Of a stretch of DNA of 64,000 nt, positions 42,655 to 51,475 are shown in pieces. Source of the stretch: Symbiodinium natans (lineage: Eukaryota; Sar; Dinophyceae; Suessiales; Symbiodiniaceae); contig CAJNDS010002257.1 in assembly GCA_905221605.1 (NCBI GenBank), forward strand, positions 709,922-773,921, written 5' to 3'. The notes under the pieces were generated by a model. That model saw only the letters and a program-made list of their open reading frames with translations. It had not been told where the DNA came from and ran no database searches. The position numbers and the translations under genes are program-made. The first letter of the stretch is position 1, and each line of letters opens with the position of its first letter.

Positions 42655-44136
42655 ATGGATGCTCAGAGGTATAATCCCTTAGATGACTTACCCATAAGCA
42701 TACGAGACAACCTCAGCCCAGCACCATCACATTTCAGCCACATCACTGACACCCCTCATAACCAACAGGTTATGAGCCCAACGGGCGTAACTCCACACAC
42801 ACCTTCACCACAACAACAACATCAACAACAACAAGCCCCAGCAGAAGCTCCAGCTATCGTGTTTCGGTCTATGGCGCAGCTACAGGTGCCTGGCGAGATC
42901 ATGAGTAGTTTGCAGAAACTGGCGAGTGTCAATCTTGAAGGCCTACAAGATCTTGACAACTTGAGACATGGGGTGAACATGTTGGCGTCAGAGCTCACTG
43001 GGAGAACAGAAAAGCTTTCAGCTGCACTAGCGGCAGTTGCTCAGTTGTCGACCACGAGCGGCATCAGATCCAGTCAGAGATTGGAAAGCTGAGGTGTGAG
43101 CATGATGATCACACCGTGCGCCTTGTAGCTTTGGACTCTGCTGTAGAGAGGCTGGAAAGGGCTCTGGGAACACAGACTGAAGCTATCCATGAGGTGCAAG
43201 CACGAGTCGTGGGCATGAACCAAGCTTTCGACCTTACACGCGAAACAATGGAGAAGATGCAAAATGCTGATCCTGCGTCGTGGAAGCAAGCTGTGGAGGC
43301 GATGTCCGTCCATACTGCCACGATGGGGGATCTCATGGCACAGTTTGATACGCTTTCGACGGCGGTGCGCAAGGCCGATGAGCGCTTGAGTGCCCAACAG
43401 AAGGAGTGTCAGCAGACCCTATGTCAACTCAATGCAGTGCATGTGGTGACCGAGAAGTTGAAGGTCAAATGTGAGCAGATAGAAAAGGACATGAAGGAGC
43501 GGGAACGTCTTTGGAGGGCACCATCACCTCACAAGGGCGTGAAGTTCATATCATCTTCATCGCCTGAGCAGGGAGCCTGTCAGGCAGCGCAAGCGCCACG
43601 GACGACGTTGGTGGAGCAGTCGTAGCCTCAATGGTACGAGATGTCGCCCGAGATGGAGCAGCCGCCGCATGCCGATGATTGGTATGAGGCTGAGGAGGAG
43701 GCTGCAGACATGAACTCGTGGACTATGACGCAAGAATCCCGACCTCCTGGACTCTTTCAGCCCACATCTGCACCGCCACCTCTACCCGAAGCAGCTCGGA
43801 GAATGGCAAGCGGGCATGCCTATGAGAAGGTGCATCCGGGAGCATGGAAGATGTTACGTAAAGGAATGTCCACAGCTGAGACTGATTCCAGGCGAACCAT
43901 GGGAGTTAGGATTGGTGTTGAGACAATGGGAGAATGAGGTCACGTCAATAGCCGCAGCGGTCGCGCCAACCTTCGGAGCTTTCTTTCGACGACGTTTGAA
44001 GGAGGCGCTGGAGAGGTATCAGCAGAGGCAACAGGGAGAGATGGAACCTACAACGCCACGACTGAGAAGGAGTATGAAAATCGTCTGGGGGTGCTGCTTA
44101 TCAAGGTCTTGCCAGAGGAAATTCGACAGCCAGTAA
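42655..44136 (+). pseudogene. gag: Gag, N-terminal coiled-coil part (broken)
   Basis: Starts at a real ATG (42655). The first frame holds a polar N-terminus, a glutamine-rich stretch and an amphipathic helix (MSSLQKLASVNLEGLQDLDN). After a frame change near 43050, a long coiled-coil follows (LVALDSAVERLERALGTQTE to KVKCEQIEKDMKERERLW). A TAG at 43623 interrupts the same frame, which then continues to 43937; a further change near 43870 gives LVLRQWENEVTSIAAAVAPT. This is the structural part that would assemble particles; in this copy it cannot be translated whole. Confidence 0.7.
42697..42768 (+). repeat. 72-bp direct repeat, left copy
   Basis: Starts AGCATACGAG, ends AACCAACAG. Identical to 49557-49628. 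It lies within the first 40 codons of gag. Confidence 0.95.
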
Positions 44137-45173
44137 TGGAGCGACACCTTCGACCAGACCAACCTGTGTCAACACTTCTTATGTTGGAGGCAGTGATGGA
44201 GCGTTTTTCACCGGGTGGGACATCCGAGATGAGTTCCTTGTTAAACTTCCAGCGGAATCTGCCAGCGGCCAACTCATACCGAGAATTGTTGGACACGCTA
44301 CGAAAATACGACATTGCGCGAATGAGAACGGAGCACTTGAACCTTCCGGGACTACCGCCTCACGAAGTGAGCAAGTCATTGGACGGCATGACAAAGTTGT
44401 TGGAGAAGCGGAACCCATCACTTGCGATGAGGTTGAATCTCGTGAGAACGAGCCCTGAGGTACTGGTACCATCGGATCTGGGGATAACTCGATTGATGGC
44501 AATGTTACCGCAGGAGGGACGAAGGCTTCAAGCAGAGGATGAAGTGGCTCGTAATCGTGCAAACCAAGGAGTGCAAATTGAACAACCTTCCGCGTCGCAA
44601 GCAGTCAGCAGCAAGGGAGGAAAGGGAGGCAGCGAGAGAAACCCCAAGGACATCATCTGCAAATTCCATTTGTCGGAGCGCGGCTGTGTCAAAGGGAGTG
44701 CGTGTGAGTATTCCCATGCAGCACCCAAGGCGTCAAAAGGAAAGGGCAAAGGCAAAGGAAAAGGAGCAGATGCAAAATCAGGAAAGGACCAAAGGAAGCC
44801 GACTAATCCCCCTAATAAGCCTAAAGGAGCAGAAGCAAAGGCAACGCCAAAGCAACCAGCCGCAGCAGCAGCAGAGGCAGGGAACAACGAGGACTCAAGG
44901 AGAGTCCCACGGCCCAAAGCCGAGACAAAAGCAAAGGCAAAGGCAGCAGTTGCGTTGGTGGGAGCTGGAGCAAAGGCAGCTGCAGTGAGATCGTGTATAA
45001 TGGCTGCACGACAGGAGGAGAATAACGACGAGGATGAATCGGAGCCGTCAGTGGTCCTATCGCACATGACAGATGAATCTCTTCTGCATACATCGGATGA
45101 AACCTTCTCACTGCCCTTTCAGATGAGGAACAAGGAAGTTCTGATATGGATCCACTTGGTGCGAATAATCTGA
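44091..45173 (+). CDS. gag: Gag, C-terminal part with CCCH zinc finger
   Basis: A 360-codon frame. Residues about 1-165 form an alpha-helical, capsid-like region (MERHLRPDQPVSTLLMLEAV onward). Residues 190-209 carry C-x8-C-x5-C-x3-H (Cys190, Cys199, Cys205, His209), a CCCH finger rather than the CCHC knuckle usual in copia Gag. A Lys/Gly- and Ala-rich basic tail follows. Together these suggest RNA packaging. The frame overlaps the next one and the ends reflect frameshifts. Confidence 0.7.
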   Translation: MLLIKVLPEEIRQPVMERHLRPDQPVSTLLMLEAVMERFSPGGTSEMSSLLNFQRNLPAANSYRELLDTLRKYDIARMRTEHLNLPGLPPHEVSKSLDGMTKLLEKRNPSLAMRLNLVRTSPEVLVPSDLGITRLMAMLPQEGRRLQAEDEVARNRANQGVQIEQPSASQAVSSKGGKGGSERNPKDIICKFHLSERGCVKGSACEYSHAAPKASKGKGKGKGKGADAKSGKDQRKPTNPPNKPKGAEAKATPKQPAAAAAEAGNNEDSRRVPRPKAETKAKAKAAVALVGAGAKAAAVRSCIMAARQEENNDEDESEPSVVLSHMTDESLLHTSDETFSLPFQMRNKEVLIWIHLVRII

Positions 45174-45871
45174 TCATGCGAAATCCGACGCTCTCTAGAT
45201 CACCTTTGTGGTACTTGGTCATGCAACCAGAAGAGTTTTTGCAATGGCAGCAAAATCCATCTTGGATCTGCGCAAGGGCCTACGGACAATTCCGCATGGT
45301 GGATAGTCCCACCGCGATTGCAGTGGGAATATGGTTTACGCTGGCCTGGAATGGATACCCTGAGCAGTTGGAGGATGCCGAAGTTGGAGAAGGACAGGTC
45401 ATCTTGAAGGCTAACAGGATCCTTCTGATGCATGAAGACGAGGTAGTGCGACCTGGCTATGTGGTATGGGTTCTCGATGTGGACTCGGGGCAGGAACAGT
45501 TTTTGGCACTGGCGGAATCGGAGCGATCACCTGTAGTACGAGGTTGGGAAGCTGAATATCCGCAGGACAGCCGGGTGGACTTGATCCCAGAGCTCTCCAA
45601 GGCAGCTCCACCAAAGGAGCCGGCAGCGAGTCCACCTAAGACCTCAGGACCTCCGTGCGCAGGTTCAGGAGGAGCCACAACAAGCCATGACAACATCAGT
45701 ACACCTGTCATCAAGCCTCCACCGGTCAAAAGACCACCGACCCTTTCGCCATCGACCTCGCAACCTCAGCAGTTACCTATCCTTCCTAAGCCTAAGCAGC
45801 CACAACCAAAGCAGGCACCGCCTGCCCTCCCAAGAAAGGCGCCGCCGACAGTTCCTAAGCATGGTCTGTAG
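45146..45871 (+). CDS. Gag-Pol linker region
   Basis: A 241-codon frame with an ordered first half (WYLVMQPEEFLQWQQNPSWI, then a strand-rich part around GYVVWVLDVDSGQEQFLALA) and a proline- and lysine-rich second half. It ends at TAG, while the protease begins in a frame one base back just downstream. Either a -1 frameshift signal or decay explains the break. Similarity to a known domain is not recognised. Confidence 0.55.
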   Translation: MDPLGANNLIMRNPTLSRSPLWYLVMQPEEFLQWQQNPSWICARAYGQFRMVDSPTAIAVGIWFTLAWNGYPEQLEDAEVGEGQVILKANRILLMHEDEVVRPGYVVWVLDVDSGQEQFLALAESERSPVVRGWEAEYPQDSRVDLIPELSKAAPPKEPAASPPKTSGPPCAGSGGATTSHDNISTPVIKPPPVKRPPTLSPSTSQPQQLPILPKPKQPQPKQAPPALPRKAPPTVPKHGL

Positions 45872-47309
45872 CCAAGCATGCGCGTGCAGAACGTGAACAA
45901 GAAGCGGAGGAGCCATGTCGAGTCTTAATTGACTCAGGTGCCAACGAAGTCCTGCGGCCTTTCAGGGAGGATATTTGCAAGAAGAAGGCGATACCTATGA
46001 ATGTGGTTCTTGCATCCGGGGACATAGCGCAGGGCTTTCGGACAAAGGAAGGGGAGGTGGTGCTACAAGCAACAGGCAGCGAGTGGATTTTGGGGGTAGT
46101 GCGATTGGTGGACTTGGGTGGAATATTCGAGTGGACTGGTCAAGGTGCCAAGGTTACATATCCTTTTGCTGGGCGAATGCGTGAGGTGAAGTGCAACGTG
46201 TACAACGGGCTTCCATACATTTCTTGGGATCAATTCTCAGACCTTCGAAAGGCAATGTCAAAACACTGGCAGTCTTCAGACGCTAGGGCGCTGATGGCTA
46301 AGGCAGCAGCAGCACATGCAGAGGTCGAGAATGTGTACATCGCAAGAGGGGATTTGGAAGTAGCAGAAGGTGAGGCTTTCGCGGGCGAGGCTCGAGGAGG
46401 AGAGATCGCATGTGGCGACCTCCTCCGAAACCTGCTTGCAAAGTCCAAGGTCACCAAATCAGAAGTGCAACAAGCTGTGGATTTGGCTAACTTGGAGGCT
46501 ACCAGAACGAATCGTGCAAACAAGACAAATGGCGACAACAAGAAGGTTCGCGCTTGGATCTTTGGGGGCTATGCCCATGGGCCAATAAGTGGACTTACCA
46601 AGGTCACGAAGAACCATCCTCTGCTCGCTCAACTCCTTGCCAAATACATCGTCCAGGAAGTGCCAGACGCAGAATTCGGGACGATTGCACTCATGGATTC
46701 AGTGGCTTTTAAACCTCACAGAGATGATAACGCCAAGAACCACCTGACCTACATCACAGCCCTGACAGACTACGAGGGTGGAGAGCTATGGATCCAAGAT
46801 GATCAAGGCGATGTTCCTCGAGTGGTGGAATCAGGAGGTCCGACGATGAAAGGGAAGCTAACGTCCTTAAACTTGGGCGTGGTGACATTCGATGGAAGGA
46901 TGTGGCATGGTACCGAAAGCTTCGATGGACGGAGGCTGATTGTTGTGGCATACACACGAAGATGCCATGGTTTGTGGCCAGAAGATCTTCGCAAGGAATT
47001 GAGGACACTTGGTTTTCCAGTGCCAGTGTACGAGAGACCAGCTCCAACAAGTGCATCTGCAGGAGGGCAAGTTTCTCAATCGGACAAGCCAGGGCATGTT
47101 GATGAGAGGATGAGATCTCAGGAGGTGGCAGCGTTCGCGGCTTCTTCTGCTCAGCTGCATGATTGTGACTTACAGTCAGGCGAGTGGGCATCGATGGAGG
47201 AGAGACGAGCAATGCTGCAACACACATTTCACAACTACGAACCACCACCTCACATCCACACCACCTCCACGCACCACATCACCAGCAGCAATGCAGAAGT
47301 AGTCGATGT

Positions 47310-47354
<45 letters not shown>

Positions 47355-48825
47355 GGGTTGTGAGTTAGCCCCCGGGGTGAAGGGTTCGGAGGTTGAGGGT
47401 GGGGATATCGACGTAGCATGTTTCACAGACTCTGAGCCATGGGACCTGTCAAGAGTGTTTCCGAAATCGGAAGAAGAAGCGGCAGAACTTGATTTGTGGA
47501 GGCATTGCAGGGAGGGGCTCTACAAAAAGGACGATGAGGCATGCTTGAGGGCAAGAGGCCATCGACGACCCCACAGAAAGCTCAACGCCAAGGACATTCA
47601 GGATGGCGTAATCTCCGTCGATTTGTCAGGACCTCACCGGAAGTCGTATGCTGGCAACAAATATGCGCTAGTGGCTTGTGTGCATCTCCCTGGACCAAAG
47701 AACCTTTCATTTGTGCGACCTATTCCCAACAAGGAGGCCAAGACCACTACAGATGCTCTGCATGACATTTTGTACCAACTGTTGTCCATGTCAAGCGGGG
47801 AGCAGGTGACGTTTCGCATTCATTCAGACCAAGGAAAGGAGTTCGTTGCCAGATGCTCTCAGGAATCACTGAAGCCGTTTAATCACTTTAGGACATTTGC
47901 TGTTCCATATTCTCATGCAAGCAATGGGAGGGTGGAAGCCACTATTGACATGCTCAAGGGAAAGACAGCAGCTATGTTGCTTGGTGGAGGGCTAGACGTG
48001 CAGTTCTGGGATGACGTGATAAAGCTTCAGCGCATGAGGGTCTTGGAGGTCCCAATCCCCAAAGATTTACCAGTTCCTGGAGACTACGTACTTTGTCGTT
48101 TGCCTGCAGATGTGATGCCAGACCTTGCACATCGAACAGAGCGAGGAGTGTACATCGGGTTGACTGAGCATACTGCCAACGGATCTAAGGTTCTAGTAAA
48201 GAGAAATGGGCGTCTAGTCGTGCGAGAAGTGAGGCTTCCTATCCTCTTGAATAAGAACCAAGATCGCTGGAAGGTGTGGGCATGGGGTGCACCATCTGAA
48301 ACCGAGATCTTGACACTTGAAGAGAAACGGGGTGCTGACGTGCGAGACCCGAACGACATCCCGCAGAAGCTGATGCAACTACTCGAGCAGAAGCGGAGTC
48401 CTGAGAGCGCGAGAGAAATCTTCAACTTGTATTCGCATGGTGTGCTGCACAAATCCCCCGAGGCGGTTGTAGCGTGTTCACCTGCGATGGGACACAAGGC
48501 TAGTGTGAAGCCAGAGCCTGTGAAAGAGGGCTACGTGGTCCCAAGCAACGACATTGAGGAAGAAGCGCTTCGGATGGAGATGGAGCTCATGTTGCAGGGA
48601 AAGGACAGAGCGTCGGCGCAGACAGTGGATAATACCGTTTTCTTTGAAGGAAGTGTGCAGGAGCAAGAAGCATGGTACAAAGCAATTTGCAAGGAAATGG
48701 ATAGCATGGCTACGAAGGAGGTATGGGAAGAAACAACCTTGGAAGAGCTCAAGGCGAAGTTGGGATACATACCGGAAGTATTGCCAGCTAAACCTGTGAA
48801 CTTCCATGAAGCCACCGGAGAGTGA
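45859..48825 (+). CDS. pol: Pol: protease, 2OG-Fe(II) oxygenase-like, integrase, start of RT
   Basis: The open frame extends upstream of the first ATG (45997) to a stop at 45856. The protease motif LIDSGANEVLRPF has its catalytic Asp at 45931. Counting from the ATG, residues about 181-330 look like a 2-oxoglutarate/Fe(II) oxygenase: His241-x-Asp243 (PHRD), YEGGELWI, His304 (MWHGTES) and Arg312/Arg313 for the co-substrate. A run of 15 or so Asp (about 47305-47353, GAT repeat) follows. The integrase core has Asp542, Asp611 (HSDQGKEF) and Glu647 (NGRVEATI), a DD35E spacing. The frame ends with the RT N-terminus (WYKAICKEMDSMATKEVW). It lacks a clear HHCC zinc domain before the integrase. Confidence 0.8.
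46540..46990 (+). other. 2OG-Fe(II) oxygenase-like domain inside Pol
   Basis: About 150 residues beginning VRAWIFGGYAHGP. The diagnostic residues are the HxD at 46717-46725, GGELW after a Tyr-Glu turn, and the distal His at 46906 with Arg 8-9 residues later. The HxD-to-His spacing of 63 residues is normal for prolyl-hydroxylase and AlkB-like folds. Such enzymes hydroxylate proteins or oxidise bases. All metal ligands are present, so the domain was probably active when the element moved. The substrate cannot be read from the sequence. Confidence 0.65.
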
Positions 48826-49609
48826 ATCTGAAAAGGAATTAGGATTCAAAGCACGCTCGAGAGTGGTGGGTTGTGGTAACTTCCAGAATACCAGCGATGC
48901 TACCAAGGAGGAATTTGCTTCTTGTAACGTGGATCCAGAGGTCGTGCGATTCATGCTTACCATGTTGGCCAGCAACCCAACGTGGACGGCTTTATCCTGG
49001 GACGTCGTCTGTGCTTTTTTGAACGCCATTCTGTCAGAGAAGCACAGGGCAGCGGTTAGACCTCCAAAAGTGTTGGAGCGACTGGGACTAACGAGTCCTG
49101 GTACAGTATGGTATCTGAAACGAGCCCTATATGGTCTTCGTGTGTCTCCAGTTGAGTGGGAGCGAGCAAGGGATGAAGCCATGAGAACTTTGGATCTGAG
49201 TCCTGGAGAGGGTCACAAGCTGGGCAAACTAACTCTGAGAGAGGTATCAACGCGCAAGGGACTGTGGGCCATCATCGACGAGGCTGGCAACACTGTTGGC
49301 GTGGGAACATTTTATGTCGATGATGGACTAGCAGTTGGCGACGTTGAAGCTGTAACAAGGGTATGCCAAGCAATATCAAAGATTTGGGACATCAAAGTAC
49401 AAGGAATCTTGAGCAGGGCTAACCTTGTCGAAGGCGAGAGGTATTGCGCTAATGGTGTAAATTGCCCAGTTGTATCCGAAATCACGTTTCTTGGAACACA
49501 GATACAGGTGCATCAAGAAGGCATTTTTCTGTGTCAACGGCATTGGCTGCTACAAGAGCATACGAGACAACCTCAGCCCAGCACCATCACATTTCAGCCA
49601 CATCACTGA
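48806..49609 (+). pseudogene. pol: Reverse transcriptase, truncated before RNase H
   Basis: Continues Pol in a shifted frame. Copia RT landmarks: KARSRVVGCGNF, SWDVVCAFLNA with the first catalytic Asp, WYLKRALYGLRVSPVEW, FYVDDGLAVGD (Asp172 and Asp173 of this frame) and SEITFLGTQIQVHQEGIFLC. The frame then runs into the 72-bp copy of the gag start and stops at 49609. The RNase H domain that should follow is absent. Confidence 0.8.
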
Positions 49610-49628
49610 CACCCCTCATAACCAACAG
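49557..49628 (+). repeat. 72-bp direct repeat, right copy fused to broken RT
   Basis: Identical to 42697-42768. The bases before and after differ between copies, so the repeat is exactly 72 bp. It replaces the expected RNase H sequence. Confidence 0.95.
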
Positions 49629-50218
49629 TTCTGATTGATGCACCTCACGGTGCTCCGGGGAGCGGAAGACGTCGCGGACCGCCTTGCCGAGCGTGAGGCT
49701 ACTATAGGCTACTCAAAGTTGGGCGATGGCACGAGGGAGCACCCGCACCTTGCACTGTACACGTGCTGAGTCGTACCATATGTGATCCAGCATATGGCAG
49801 CTGCCCGCCGCACCGCGAAGGGTGAAGCTGAACCTCGGGACACAGACATGTCCCTGATCCGCCAAAAGTCTCGGGCCTGAGGCGTTCGGAGTAACCTGAA
49901 CTCCAAGTTTACCAACCCAGATATTGTTCTTCTTGCGCGCGCTTTCTTGCGTCTGCCTTCCGTCGGGTCCACAGATTCCCTTGGAGGTGGGCCAGCAGCA
50001 CAAGGCTCCGACGGCACGGGAAGCTCAAACTACGTCGCCGCAAGCGCGCACTGCGCCGCGACGGAGATGATAGCACTCCACCGTACAACCCGCGCTGCCC
50101 AAACGGAGCCCGGCCGCCTGCACCCGAGCAAGGAGACGGAGGACTTCGATCCCGAAGGCGACGAGTAGACAGTACCGGCTGCGAAACGTTTGCCGCGATT
50201 TTTGGTCTGGGCAACAAC
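49629..50218. other. Unassigned GC-rich sequence
   Basis: Overlapping frames on both strands, none recognised. It does not resemble either copia or the LINE domains. Confidence 0.35.
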
Positions 50219-50267
50219 TTGAATCCCGTATGGACCCCGCATGGCCCCTGTGCACGCGAGAGAGGAG

Positions 50268-51112
50268 AGACAAGGAGAGATGGAAAGGCGGAAAGGGGGG
50301 AGAGGGGGAGGGGAGAGGGGAAAAAGGGGAAAGAGAGGGAGGGAGAGAGAGGGAGAGAGGGAGAGAAGGAGAGGAGAGGGAAGGGAGGGAAGGGAGGGAA
50401 GGGAAGGAAGGGAAGGAAGGGAGGGAAGGGAGGGAAGGGAGGGAAGGGAGGGAATGTAGGACGGAGGAAAGGAGGGAGGTAGTGGAGGGGCGGTTAATGT
50501 AGGGACGGGAGGGAAGGGAGGGAAGTGGATGGAAGGGGAGTGCTGGGTGTGGAAGGAAGGGAAGAGGCTAGACGGAGCAGGTAAATAAAGATGTGAAAGC
50601 GAGATTAAGAGGAGGAAAGATGGCAGACAAGGACTACCGGCGGGAAGACCGGGAAGAAGGAAGAAGAGAGGAAGACTTTTACAGAGTTGATAATGAGAAG
50701 AGAGAGAGCAGAGCAGAAGCAGAGTGAAGATATAAAGAGAGAGAGAGAGAGAAGAGATAGATATAGGGAGAAGAGCGAGAAGAGATAGACGAGATATAAT
50801 AGAGAGAGAAGAGAGAGATGAGGGAGAAGAGAGAGAAGAGAGAGAAGAGAGAGAATAGAGAGAGAAGAGAGAGAAGAGAGAGAGAAGAGAGAGAGAGAAG
50901 AGAGAGAGAAGAGAGAGAGAAGAGAGAGAGAAGAGAGAGAGAAGAGAGAGAGAGAAGAGAGAGAGAAGAGAGAGAGAAGAGAGAGAGAAGAGAGAGAGAA
51001 GAGAGAGCGAAGAGAGAAAGAAGAGAGAGAGAAGAGAGAGAGAGAAGAGAGAGCGAAGAGAGAGCGAAGAGAGAAAGAAGAGAGACAGAAGAGAGAGAGA
51101 AGAGAGAGAGAG

Positions 51113-51145
<33 letters not shown>

Positions 51146-51475
51146 AGAGAGGGAGAAGAGAGAGAGAAGAGAGAGAGAGAGAGAAGACAGAGAGAAGAGA
51201 GAGAAACAGAAGAGAGAGGAGAGAGGGAGGAGAGAGGGGAGGAGAGAGGGAGGAGAGAGGGAGGAGAGAGAGAGGAGAGAGGGAGGAGAGGGGGAGGAGA
51301 GAGGGAGGAGAGAGGGAGGAGAGGGGCATGAGAGAGCAAAGAGATAACAGGGGAGAGAGCGAGAGAGCGGGACAGAGAGAGAGAGAGAGAAAAAAAAAAA
51401 ATGTATAATAAAAAAAGATAGAAAGAGAGAGAGAGAGAGAGAGAGAGCAATGAGCCAAGAAAACAGAAGAAAATG
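50268..51475 (+). repeat. 1.2-kb polypurine tract (GAGA and GGGA)
   Basis: Almost purely A and G for about 1.2 kb. The left part is GGGA/GGAAGG-rich, with recurring GGGAGGGAA; the right part is GAGAGAAGAGAGAG. It ends with an A-run and more GA repeats. The very long leucine/serine frames on the minus strand and glutamate/arginine frames on the plus strand are artefacts. Confidence 0.97.

Larger units (their letters stand above)
42655..49628 (+). mobile_element. Decayed Ty1/copia-type retrotransposon with an extra oxygenase domain
   Basis: Domain order on the plus strand is Gag coiled coil, CCCH zinc finger, linker, aspartic protease, 2OG-Fe(II) oxygenase-like domain, integrase, reverse transcriptase. 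Integrase before RT is the Ty1/copia order. The reading is broken at least six times (shifts near 43050, 43870, 44075, 45140, 45860 and 48815, and an in-frame TAG at 43623). RNase H and any 3' terminal repeat are missing. The right end is a 72-bp exact copy of the gag start (see separate entry). The element is more AT-balanced than the GC-rich LINE pieces further right. Confidence 0.85.
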
